DNA of 33,542 nt from Acetobacter sp. (GTDB lineage Bacteria; Pseudomonadota; Alphaproteobacteria; Acetobacterales; Acetobacteraceae). The notes under the pieces are model-generated. The model worked only from the letters and a program-made list of their open reading frames with translations, did not search any database and was not told the DNA's origin. Location: NCBI GenBank assembly GCA_017413025.1, contig JAFPVE010000014.1, positions 1 through 33,542 on the forward strand, read 5' to 3'. The first letter of the stretch is position 1. Each line of letters starts with the position of its first letter. Below are positions 1 through 7,596 of the stretch, piece by piece. Position numbers and translations under genes: made by a program.

Positions 1-621
1 TTTAAGCGCCTTTTACACAAAGCCAAAGAGATTGCCCTTACAGCTTCGCCACCCCCCTCTGCGCATCATCTCCCCCCTTCTTATACCCAAACACAACATA
101 TCCAAACACAACAGGGCACTATTCGCCACGCCGCTATTTTTATGGAGAACAATGCCAAATTACCTTTTTTGAAAAACTTTTTTACGCGCGCGCCACGCTT
201 ACGCAGTTTGGTTTTTGTCCGCACAAAATCAGAGGCTGATCAGATCGCCCATGATCTCTACAAAGAAGGAATTGCCGCCGCCGCTCTTCATGCCGATTTA
301 CCCCAACAAAAACGCACAAAAACGCTTGCTTGTTTTGCCTCTGGCAGAATTTATGTGCTTGTTGCCACAGATGTGGCGGCGCGGGGAATCGATATTGACG
401 CTATTGCGCAAGTCATTCAGTACAATGTGCCAGAACAGCCCGATATTTACCTTCACCGTGTGGGGCGTACGGGGCGCGCCACACAAAGGGGATCAGCCCT
501 CATACTCTGCGCACCTAACGAAAGGCTTTTTTTACGCGATATTGAAAAACAAACAAAAATTAAAATGAGAGTTTTGCCCGTCAACCATGTTTTTAATATA
601 TCTTTTACATCGCTAAAATAA
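1..621 (+). CDS. DEAD-box RNA helicase, C-terminal part (5' end outside window)
   Basis: ATP-dependent RNA helicase of the RhlE/DeaD type, which remodels RNA duplexes in ribosome assembly or mRNA decay. The frame is open from base 1, so the N-terminal RecA-like domain with motifs Q, I and DEAD lies outside the window. The visible part is the second RecA-like domain: SLVFVRTK (motif IV region), HADLPQQKR, VATDVAARGIDID (motif V) and HRVGRTGRA (motif VI with the arginine finger). The protein ends soon after this domain, with no long basic or RNA-binding tail such as DeaD or RhlE often carry. An internal ATG at 142 is not the true start, because helicase-like coding continues upstream of it. The next gene, ugd, is convergent. 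The family call is secure; the exact paralogue is not. Confidence 0.9.
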   Translation, partial: FKRLLHKAKEIALTASPPPSAHHLPPSYTQTQHIQTQQGTIRHAAIFMENNAKLPFLKNFFTRAPRLRSLVFVRTKSEADQIAHDLYKEGIAAAALHADLPQQKRTKTLACFASGRIYVLVATDVAARGIDIDAIAQVIQYNVPEQPDIYLHRVGRTGRATQRGSALILCAPNERLFLRDIEKQTKIKMRVLPVNHVFNISFTSLK

Positions 622-704
622 TCGATACGGGTTCAAGGCAATAAAATACACGCCTTCAGCTCATACTTAAACGTTTATTCTTTTTTAATAGACCCTCATG
701 ATAC

Positions 705-2048
705 TCATGATAAAGGACGCCCAATAGAATGATAGTCAAACCCTGCTTGACACATCGTGGACTCGTCAAAAATATTGCGCAAATCCATGATAATTTTTCC
801 ACGCATTTCTTGGGCTAAATGTTGTGGTGAAAGTGTTCGAAATATATCCCAATCTGTAATAATCACAAGGGCATCTGCACCGTGTATTGCAGTGTCAACC
901 TCTTCACAATAGCGAATATCTTCAGGCAGTAAAGATTTTGCCGTTTTCATTCCTTCCGGGTCGTAAGCCTGTAACACAGCCCCTGCTTCCGCTAACCGAT
1001 GTAAAATAGGAATAGCAGGAGATTCGCGCATATCATCGGTACCCGGCTTAAATGTTAGCCCTAAAATGGCAATAACCTTTCCATTAACACCACCACAGGC
1101 TGTGATAATACGCCCCGCCATCGAGGCTTTACGCCCTTCATTAACGTGTACAGCCGCTTCAACAAGACGGCATACAATATGATTTTCTTGGGCAATACGT
1201 GATAAAGCCAGCGTATCTTTTGGCAGGCACGAGCCACCATAGCCGGGTCCTGGCTCAAGAAATTGTGACCCAATGCGCGAATCTAACCCCATACCCAGCG
1301 CCAGATCTTGAACATTTGCCCCAAGCCTTTCACATAAATCTGCCATTTCATTGATAAAAGAGATTTTGATAGCGAGAAAAGAATTAGAAGCGTATTTCGT
1401 AAGTTCTGCCGTTTCTAAACTTGTGAAAATTAACGCCCCAAAGGAAGCATAAGAAGAAGAATGATCTAACGAAGCATAAACCCGCCTCATCACTTTTTCA
1501 GCACGAGTAGGGTAGGTTTTTTTCTTGGTATCAAGCCCAATAATCACCCGCTCTGGGTGCATAAAATCCTCAATTGCTCTTCCCTCACGTAAAAATTCAG
1601 GATTTGAGGCAACATCAAATTCTAAATCAGGTCGTGCCTGACAAATAATTTCTGCAATTCTGCGACTACTACCAACCGGTACGGTTGATTTGGTCACAAT
1701 CACTGTATAATTTGTTAAAGCTTGTGCTATTTGGCGAGCAACTTTATGCACATCGTACATATCTGCCGCCCCGTCTCCTTTCCGCGGCGGTGTCCCTACA
1801 GCAATAAAAACGGCTTCTGCCCCTTGCACAGCAAAAGCCAGATCATCGACAAAAATAAGTCGCCCTGCTTGGATCTGATCAGAAAGTAAAGCCTCCAACC
1901 CGGGTTCATAAATAGGCACGCCCCCTTTTTGTAGCAAAGCAAGACGTTCAGCATTCGTTTCCACAACCACAACATGCCGACCAAATGCTGCAAAACAGGC
2001 TGCCGAAACCAATCCCACATACCCACCGCCAATGACCGCTATCCGCAC
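705..2048 (-). CDS. ugd: UDP-glucose 6-dehydrogenase
   Basis: Oxidises UDP-glucose to UDP-glucuronate with two NAD+, feeding exopolysaccharide, capsule or lipid A-modifying sugar synthesis in the cytoplasm. The 447-residue length is normal for the family. Visible features are the N-terminal Rossmann motif GGGYVGL (residues 7-13), KSTVPVGSS (about 120-128), NPEFLREG (149-156), the catalytic Cys274 in GPGYGGSCLPKD, and the C-terminal UDP-binding segment GLTFKPGTDDMRESP. The start is GTG, preceded by a clear GAGGAG ribosome-binding site six bases upstream, and the Rossmann strand begins right after it. The gene stands alone, divergent from the DAHP synthase gene and convergent with the helicase gene. 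No polysaccharide genes are adjacent, so the destination of the UDP-glucuronate cannot be read from context. Confidence 0.95.
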   Translation of the reverse strand: MRIAVIGGGYVGLVSAACFAAFGRHVVVVETNAERLALLQKGGVPIYEPGLEALLSDQIQAGRLIFVDDLAFAVQGAEAVFIAVGTPPRKGDGAADMYDVHKVARQIAQALTNYTVIVTKSTVPVGSSRRIAEIICQARPDLEFDVASNPEFLREGRAIEDFMHPERVIIGLDTKKKTYPTRAEKVMRRVYASLDHSSSYASFGALIFTSLETAELTKYASNSFLAIKISFINEMADLCERLGANVQDLALGMGLDSRIGSQFLEPGPGYGGSCLPKDTLALSRIAQENHIVCRLVEAAVHVNEGRKASMAGRIITACGGVNGKVIAILGLTFKPGTDDMRESPAIPILHRLAEAGAVLQAYDPEGMKTAKSLLPEDIRYCEEVDTAIHGADALVIITDWDIFRTLSPQHLAQEMRGKIIMDLRNIFDESTMCQAGFDYHSIGRPLS

Positions 2049-2130
2049 GCGTTTCTCCTCAAAAAATTAACAGCCTTCATCTCTCATTACGTTACCACAA
2101 AAAACACAAGAAAATTCTATTATTCTCATG

Positions 2131-2145
2131 TTAAGATAATCTTAA
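2131..2145. promoter_or_regulatory. 15-bp palindrome in the ugd / DAHP synthase divergent spacer
   Basis: TTAAGAT-A-ATCTTAA is a perfect 7-bp inverted repeat with a one-base centre, in the 304-bp gap between two divergent genes. It has operator geometry, but AT-rich palindromes this short occur by chance. The same gap holds two adjacent copies of TTGAAAAAAC at 2235-2254, also unexplained. I saw no convincing leader peptide or attenuator ahead of the DAHP synthase gene. Confidence 0.3.
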
Positions 2146-2352
2146 GAAAATTTATTACGAATACGTTTTGTGCTCTCAAATCGTTACATTAAAAGATATG
2201 ATCCTTTATCTGCTGGTTTATTCTTTTTTCTCTGTTGAAAAAACTTGAAAAAACTTGCATTTTTTGCCTTTTTCATATTAGAGATTTTTATTATTTAGAG
2301 TATTACACACATCACGCTTATTGCTCGTTATCGATCTATGAGGAATTATTTT

Positions 2353-3726
2353 ATGCCCGTAGCATCTGTACAGGATCACCATACATCTTGGACGCCAGAA
2401 AGCTGGCGCTCTTTTCCTATTCAGCAAGTTCCTTCCTATTCAGATACAGAATCTCTTCACGCTGTTGAACAACGTCTCAGCACCTACCCGCCTCTTGTCT
2501 TTGCCGGCGAAGTAAGGCGATTAAAACACCATTTAGCCCAAGCCGCACAAGGAAAAGCCTTTGTTCTTCAGGGTGGATCTTGTGCCGAAAGTTTTCAAGA
2601 GTTCAAAGCCGATATTATTCGGGATATGTTTCGTATTTTGTTACAAATGGCGATTGTCCTTACATTTGGTGCCAAAGTACCCGTTGTTAAAATAGGACGT
2701 ATGGCTGGGCAATTTGCTAAACCACGCTCGTCGGATACAGAGACCCAAAATAATGTTACCCTCCCCTCTTATCGGGGGGATATTATTAACGGCGCCGAGT
2801 TTACACCAGAAGCTCGTAAGCCAGACCCACTTCGTATGGAAACAGGTTATTTTCAATCTGCTGGTATTCTCAATTTGTTAAGAACTTTTTCACACGGTGG
2901 ATATGCTAACCTTCATAAAGTTCATCTTTGGAACCTTGGTTTTGTCGAGGGAACACCCTTAGCCCACCGTTACCGTGTAATGGCGGAACGCATTGGCGAA
3001 ACGCTTGCCTTTATGCAAGCTTGTGGTATTGACGCTACCTCTTCGGCACAAGTTGACGAAACAGAGTTTTATACCTCTCATGAAGCTTTGCTTTTACCAT
3101 ATGAACAAGCCTTAACACGCGTCGATTCCACAACAGGGCAGTGGTATGATTGTTCAGCGCATTTTGTATGGATTGGTGACCGCACACGCCAGCCAGAAGG
3201 TGCCCATGTTGAGTTTTTACGCGGGGTACAGAACCCTATTGGTATTAAGGTCGGTCCCACCGCGTGTGCTGAAGATATTTGTCGCATTCATGAAATTTTG
3301 AACCCCCAAAACGAAGCGGGAAGAATTACGCTGATCGCCCGTATGGGTGCCGATAAAATCAGCCAATTTCTTCCCCCCATTATGCGGTCTATCCGTGATC
3401 AAGGAAAACAAGTAACATGGTTAAGTGACCCTATGCATGGAAATACTGTTGTGACACAACAAAAGTTTAAGACTCGTTTTTTTGACTCAATCATGAGTGA
3501 AGTTAAAAATTTCTTTCACATTTGTGCTACTGAAAATGTACCTGCTGGCGGTGTTCACTTAGAAATGACAGGACAAAACGTTACAGAATGCCTTGGTGGA
3601 TCCCCCCTTATCACAGAAGCAGACCTTGCCCATCGTTATGAAACATTTTGTGACCCCCGCATGAATGCTGAACAATCATTAGAACTGGCTTTTCTCATTG
3701 CGGAGGAATTAACCGCCCGTTCCTAA
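2353..3726 (+). CDS. aroG: Class II 3-deoxy-7-phosphoheptulonate (DAHP) synthase
   Basis: First enzyme of the shikimate pathway: condenses phosphoenolpyruvate and erythrose 4-phosphate to DAHP. It is the plant/mycobacterial class II type, not the E. coli class I type. Metal ligands of the family are present: Cys in [10 protein letters not shown] (about residue 77), His in DPMHGNT, Glu in HLEMTGQN and Asp in FCDPRMN. Other landmarks are [13 protein letters not shown] and RMGADKI. An in-frame ATG lies five codons upstream at 2338, but AGGA at 2341-2344 sits eight bases before the ATG at 2353, so I take 2353 (457 aa, normal length). It is followed after 14 bp by pncB and is probably co-transcribed with it. 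Allosteric type cannot be judged by eye. Confidence 0.93.
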   Translation: MPVASVQDHHTSWTPESWRSFPIQQVPSYSDTESLHAVEQRLSTYPPLVFAGEVRRLKHHLAQAAQGKAFVLQGGSCAESFQEFKADIIRDMFRILLQMAIVLTFGAKVPVVKIGRMAGQFAKPRSSDTETQNNVTLPSYRGDIINGAEFTPEARKPDPLRMETGYFQSAGILNLLRTFSHGGYANLHKVHLWNLGFVEGTPLAHRYRVMAERIGETLAFMQACGIDATSSAQVDETEFYTSHEALLLPYEQALTRVDSTTGQWYDCSAHFVWIGDRTRQPEGAHVEFLRGVQNPIGIKVGPTACAEDICRIHEILNPQNEAGRITLIARMGADKISQFLPPIMRSIRDQGKQVTWLSDPMHGNTVVTQQKFKTRFFDSIMSEVKNFFHICATENVPAGGVHLEMTGQNVTECLGGSPLITEADLAHRYETFCDPRMNAEQSLELAFLIAEELTARS

Positions 3727-3740
3727 TTATACTTATACGC

Positions 3741-4949
3741 ATGTCTTCTTTCTTAAATTCTACAGATTTACCAGGGGTCACACAGGCTTTCTCAAGCGCG
3801 TTGTTAACAGATGCGCATATTCGGGCACGAACCGATTCTTATTTTAACCGTGTTAAAGAAATTCTCGATCGGTTTGGTGATTGTACTGTTACCTATGCCT
3901 TTTTTATCCGTACCCCTGTTATTTCTGCCCCCAACATTATGCTTGCGTGGTTAAACACTATTTTAACCGCGCGTGAGTGCCAATATTCGGTAGACTTATG
4001 CCATCCAGAAGGAAAATGGGTAGGCGCTGGAGAACCCCTTCTTTATATTACCGGACCTTTTAGTCAATTAGTCGATTTAGAAACAATTCTCCTTCAAAAA
4101 CTAGGCTGTGCCTGTGTTGCCGCATTACGCGCTTATCAAATGGCTATTTCTCTTCCTCAAACGCGTTTTCTTGCTATGGATGCTCGCCACTGTGCCGGTT
4201 ATGAGATGCAAGAGCTTATGGCTTATGCCGCCTCTGTTGGAAGCAGAGCAGCCTCTAAAGATGGCGCCGTTGGTTTTGTTGGAACCGCCAACGATGCTGT
4301 AGCCCCTTTTTTTGGTGGCACACGTGGATTTGGCACAATGCCACACGCTTTAATTGGATATGCCGGCTCTACTGTACGCGCTGCGGAAATGTTCCATTCA
4401 CAATTTCCTGACGCGAATCTTATTGTTTTAGTCGATTATTTTGGACAAGAACTTACAGACGCGTTAGCTGTTTGCCACCGTTTTCCCGAACTTGCGCAAG
4501 CCGGGCGTCTATCGGTACGGCTAGATACACATGGCGGACGTTTTATAGAAGGTCTTAACCCTCAAGATTCTTATGCTGTTCTCAACCGCCATGCACCTGA
4601 CTCTCTGCGTCGTTATCGTTCAGATAAAGAACTTCACTACCTCATTGGCACGGGTGTTTCTGCCGCAGCTATCTGGAAAATGCGTGATACGTTAGATGAA
4701 GCGGGCTTTTCTTCCGTTGGTATTGTTGCCTCTTCTGGTTTTGGGGTAACAAAATGTGCTTGTATGGCTGATGCAAAAGCCCCTATTGATATTGTTGGAA
4801 CAGGATCATATATTCCTAAATTATGGAATGAAACTTATGCGACCGCCGACATTATCTCGTATAATGGTGTTCAACGTGTCAAAACAGGCAGAGAATTTTT
4901 ATTCCCCTCCCCTCAAAACGACCCTATTCAAAGAGATTTGCATGACTAA
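3741..4949 (+). CDS. pncB: Nicotinate phosphoribosyltransferase
   Basis: Converts nicotinate and PRPP to nicotinate mononucleotide in the Preiss-Handler route of NAD salvage. The 402-residue protein has the NAPRTase barrel signature: MDARHCAGYEMQ (about 145-156), GSRAASKDGA, GTANDAVAPFFGG and GTMPHALIG, the last matching the usual GTMAHS-like segment after the conserved glycines. The C-terminal phosphate-binding part VASSGFG and DIVGTGSYIP is also clear. It starts 14 bp after the DAHP synthase stop with no strong ribosome-binding site, suggesting coupled expression. Its last codons overlap the start of the following hypothetical gene. Its pathway partner pncA lies three genes downstream, so both salvage steps from nicotinamide are encoded here. 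Confidence 0.92.
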   Translation: MSSFLNSTDLPGVTQAFSSALLTDAHIRARTDSYFNRVKEILDRFGDCTVTYAFFIRTPVISAPNIMLAWLNTILTARECQYSVDLCHPEGKWVGAGEPLLYITGPFSQLVDLETILLQKLGCACVAALRAYQMAISLPQTRFLAMDARHCAGYEMQELMAYAASVGSRAASKDGAVGFVGTANDAVAPFFGGTRGFGTMPHALIGYAGSTVRAAEMFHSQFPDANLIVLVDYFGQELTDALAVCHRFPELAQAGRLSVRLDTHGGRFIEGLNPQDSYAVLNRHAPDSLRRYRSDKELHYLIGTGVSAAAIWKMRDTLDEAGFSSVGIVASSGFGVTKCACMADAKAPIDIVGTGSYIPKLWNETYATADIISYNGVQRVKTGREFLFPSPQNDPIQRDLHD

Positions 4950-5355
4950 CCAAACACCGCCGTCAGCCTCTTCCCCTTCTTCTCCTCCATCTGATCCACA
5001 AGAAAAAACATGGTCTGTACGGATTATCGACCTTTCTCTCAAAGAAGATGATAACGTGGCAGAAGAAGTTAAAGTCTTCTACGATCTCGCGCATGCAAAC
5101 GCTTTTGCCCGTGCTTATGTACGCGATAGTATAGAGCGTTGTCGTACAAAAGGGGCGTCGGCGCATGACATAATCGCCACGTGGCGCCATTTTGGTGAAG
5201 ATGCCGTTGTTGTTGGAGATGATGAAAACGCTTGGTCATCTGCCCACGAAATAGATTTCTTTGCGGCAGACCCTGCAACCCCGATGGAACGTGATTGGCG
5301 GGCTCTTGACCCACGCCGACTCGTAGACGATAATGAAATCTCTCGATATCTTTAG
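4942..5355 (+). CDS. Conserved hypothetical protein overlapping pncB
   Basis: A 137-residue soluble acidic protein whose ATG lies inside the end of pncB, giving an 8-bp stop/start overlap typical of translational coupling. AAAGAG seven bases upstream can serve as ribosome-binding site. Residues 1-22 are a low-complexity Pro/Ser tail. After that comes a compact domain starting WSVRIIDLSL, with a helix rich in Ala and Arg (FYDLAHANAFARAYVRDS) and a late W-H-F-G-E-D stretch. It has no signal peptide or membrane segment and no enzyme motif I recognise. The coupling suggests a role near NAD salvage or simple operon membership. Start and reality are well supported; the function is unknown. Confidence 0.75.
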   Translation: MTNQTPPSASSPSSPPSDPQEKTWSVRIIDLSLKEDDNVAEEVKVFYDLAHANAFARAYVRDSIERCRTKGASAHDIIATWRHFGEDAVVVGDDENAWSSAHEIDFFAADPATPMERDWRALDPRRLVDDNEISRYL

Positions 5356-5455
5356 TTTTTTATCGTCCATGTACATCTATTCTGTACGTCCATATACCGT
5401 AGTACCGGCTTTCTCCCAACTTTTTTACAACTTAATAAACGACTCATAAACGACA

Positions 5456-6787
5456 ATGAAACTTCGATTTGCCCCCAGCCCTACCGGTTTTTTACATGTT
5501 GGTAATGCCCGTCTCGCTATTGCCAACGCTCTCTATGCGCGCCGCCATGGAGGATGTTTTCAATTACGAATTGATGATACTGATACCGACCGTTCACGCG
5601 AAGAATTTGTTAAGGCGATTCAAGAAGATATACGTTGGATGGGCATTACTTGGGACGAAACATTTCGCCAAACAGAACGACTCAATCAATATGCACGCGC
5701 CATCGAAAGCCTAAAAGCTTCTGGTCGTCTGTACCCATGTTTTGAAAGCCCGGAAGAACTTGCAAAAAAACGCGAATTACAAATTCGGCAACGTCGCCTT
5801 CCCGTATATGATCGGACGATGTTAAAAATGACAGAGGAACAACGTGCCCGCGCAGAAGCGAACGGCAAAGTTCCCTACTGGCGCTTTAAATTATCTGATA
5901 CAACAATCCATTGGCACGATATGCTTATGGGAGACTGCCATGTTAAACTCCCCCTTGTTTCTGATCCTGTTCTTGTAAGAGCTGATGGAACTATTTTATA
6001 TGCTTTAGCCTCAGTTGTTGATGATTTAGAAACCGGAATAACCCATATTATTCGGGGCGAAGATCATGTAACTAATACAGGTATACAACTTGATATTGCT
6101 CAAGCCTTAGGAGCGCAGTCCTCTCCTTTCTCTTTTGCTCATATTCCTCTTTTACTCGATACAGATGGATCTAAATTCTCTAAACGCTTTGACTCTTATG
6201 CGCTTCGGAAATTACGCGACGACGGGATAGAAGCTAAGGCTTTGGTTTCGTATTTAGCGCGTTTAGGAAGTTCTGATGATCCTGTTCTCTTACCGTTCGA
6301 ACAACAAGCCGATCACTATGAACTCTCTCATATTTCGCGATCAGCCGCCCGTTTTGATATGCAGCAGCTTCTTTCTCTTAACCATAAACTTCTTGCACAA
6401 CTTCCTTATGAAGCTGTTGCAAACCGCCTTCCGAAGGGATCCACAAAAGAATTTTGGCTTGCCGTACGAAACAACCTCGATCTGTTATCGGAAGCACGAC
6501 TTTGGTATACCATCATCACGCAAGATATTCTCCTCCCTGTTCAAGAGGGAGAAGAAAGTTTTCTTCAAGAAGCGGCTGCTCTCCTTCCCCAAGAACCGTG
6601 GGATACCACAACATGGAAAACATGGATAACGGCTTTACGGGAACAAACAGGGCGTCATGGCAAATCTTTATTTCATCCCATTCGCCTTGCCTTAACAGGG
6701 GAAGAACAAGGTCCGGAACTACGTGATTTACTGCCTCTTATCGGAAGAAAACGTACATTAGCACGCCTTATACCCACCCCCTCATAG
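5456..6787 (+). CDS. gltX: Glutamyl-tRNA synthetase (GltX2-like)
   Basis: Class I aminoacyl-tRNA synthetase charging tRNA with glutamate. At 443 residues it is slightly shorter than E. coli GltX. The HIGH motif appears as PSPTGFLHVGNAR at residues 7-19 (HVGN), and the KMSKS motif as SKFSKRFDS (KFSKR). RIDDTDTDRS and ITHIIRGEDHVTNT are typical of full GluRS rather than the short tRNA-Asp-modifying GluQ-RS, and the C-terminal anticodon-binding half is present. The segment LRKLRDDGIEAKALVSYLARLG resembles the second GluRS (GltX2) of alphaproteobacteria, which often carry two paralogues. Specificity for tRNA-Glu versus tRNA-Gln mischarging cannot be settled here. pncA follows 16 bp later. Confidence 0.93.
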   Translation: MKLRFAPSPTGFLHVGNARLAIANALYARRHGGCFQLRIDDTDTDRSREEFVKAIQEDIRWMGITWDETFRQTERLNQYARAIESLKASGRLYPCFESPEELAKKRELQIRQRRLPVYDRTMLKMTEEQRARAEANGKVPYWRFKLSDTTIHWHDMLMGDCHVKLPLVSDPVLVRADGTILYALASVVDDLETGITHIIRGEDHVTNTGIQLDIAQALGAQSSPFSFAHIPLLLDTDGSKFSKRFDSYALRKLRDDGIEAKALVSYLARLGSSDDPVLLPFEQQADHYELSHISRSAARFDMQQLLSLNHKLLAQLPYEAVANRLPKGSTKEFWLAVRNNLDLLSEARLWYTIITQDILLPVQEGEESFLQEAAALLPQEPWDTTTWKTWITALREQTGRHGKSLFHPIRLALTGEEQGPELRDLLPLIGRKRTLARLIPTPS

Positions 6788-6803
6788 CAATAACGTCAAT
6801 CAT

Positions 6804-7394
6804 ATGCCATGCGATGATGTTTTTGTTTTAGACTCACATGATGCGCTTTTAATTGTTGATGTACAAAATGATTTTCTCCCCCATGGGGCTTTAGCAATTG
6901 CTGAAAGCGATAAAATTCTTCCTTTCATTAACGCACTCGCTTCTCTACCCTTTAGCTGTGTTATAACCAGCCAAGATTGGCATCCGCCTTTTCATTCTTC
7001 TTTTAATACAGCCAAACCTGCTGGTCCGTGGCCACGCCACTGTGTTGCGTATACATACGGCGCTGCTTTATCTTCTTCTCTGCGTCTGCCGAAGCATACC
7101 CTAGCTATTTTCAAAGGCATGGATGCCAATAAAGAAAGTTACTCTGCCTTTGAGGGAGTAGCTTCTACTAACCTCTCTCTTTTCGATCTTTTACAACAAA
7201 AGAAAATAACTCGTATTTTTATTTGCGGTTTAGCCCTCGATTATTGTGTCAAAGCAACCGCCCTTGATGCCTACGCCCATAATATAGACACCATCGTTAT
7301 TGTCAACGCCTGTCAAGGATTAGCCATAGACCCCAACCCAACCCTCCGTTTCCTCCAGCAAAACGCTATTAAACTATTATATTTCACATCATAG
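6804..7394 (+). CDS. pncA: Nicotinamidase (pyrazinamidase-type isochorismatase fold)
   Basis: Hydrolyses nicotinamide to nicotinate plus ammonia, the step before PncB. The 196-residue sequence shows the catalytic triad Asp19 (LLIVDVQNDF), Lys104 (IFKGMD) and Cys148 (LALDYCVKAT). The metal site is Asp58 and His60 in SQDWHPPFH plus His79 in WPRHC. The GLALDYCV context marks nicotinamidase rather than a generic isochorismatase hydrolase. It begins 16 bp after gltX on the same strand, with no clear ribosome-binding site of its own, so it probably shares the gltX transcript. Its stop codon is only 4 bp from the end of a convergent small open frame, with no hairpin between them. Confidence 0.93.
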   Translation: MPCDDVFVLDSHDALLIVDVQNDFLPHGALAIAESDKILPFINALASLPFSCVITSQDWHPPFHSSFNTAKPAGPWPRHCVAYTYGAALSSSLRLPKHTLAIFKGMDANKESYSAFEGVASTNLSLFDLLQQKKITRIFICGLALDYCVKATALDAYAHNIDTIVIVNACQGLAIDPNPTLRFLQQNAIKLLYFTS

Positions 7395-7398
7395 TCAG

Positions 7399-7482
7399 TT
7401 ACACAACTAGACTATTAACAAGAATAGAGAAAGAAAAGACCATTAAAACTAGGGCTAAAGCAGCATTAGAATATTTATTCAT
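7399..7482 (-). CDS. Putative 27-residue single-span membrane peptide downstream of copA
   Basis: A short open frame of 27 codons, from ATG at 7482 to TAA at 7399. The peptide begins MNKYSNAA and continues as an almost wholly hydrophobic stretch (ALALVLMVFSFSILV), the profile of a one-pass inner-membrane miniprotein. AGGA lies eight bases upstream of the ATG, a good ribosome-binding site. It is on the copA strand, 114 bp beyond the copA stop, and the gap contains a tandem repeat of the same ribosome-binding segment. A regulatory or stabilising partner of a membrane complex would fit this kind of peptide, but that is inference. I do not recognise it as CydX, KdpF, AcrZ or CcoQ. It could be a chance frame, though composition plus a well-placed Shine-Dalgarno sequence argue for a gene. 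Confidence 0.5.
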   Translation of the reverse strand: MNKYSNAALALVLMVFSFSILVNSLVV

Positions 7483-7557
7483 GTAAAAGATCCTTTCGTA
7501 AAAGATCCTTTCGTAAAAGATCCTTTCGTAAAAGTACCTTTCGTAAAAGTAGTTTTA
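7483..7557 (-). repeat. Five tandem 15-bp units carrying a Shine-Dalgarno core
   Basis: Read on the minus strand, the unit is GAAAGGATCTTTTAC. The three copies next to the ATG at 7482 are identical (7483-7527), the fourth has TAC for ATC (7528-7542), and the fifth is degenerate and lacks AGGA (7543-7557). Each of the first three has AGGA, and the last of these lies at ideal spacing from the start codon. In the frame of the small peptide the units would read as ERIFY repeats, but no start codon opens that extension and a TAA closes it in the fifth unit. So the repeat is best read as a duplicated translation-initiation segment. Confidence 0.9.
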
Positions 7558-7596
7558 TATTTGCCACAGCTTTGTTTGATCATAGGCAGAGTAAGA

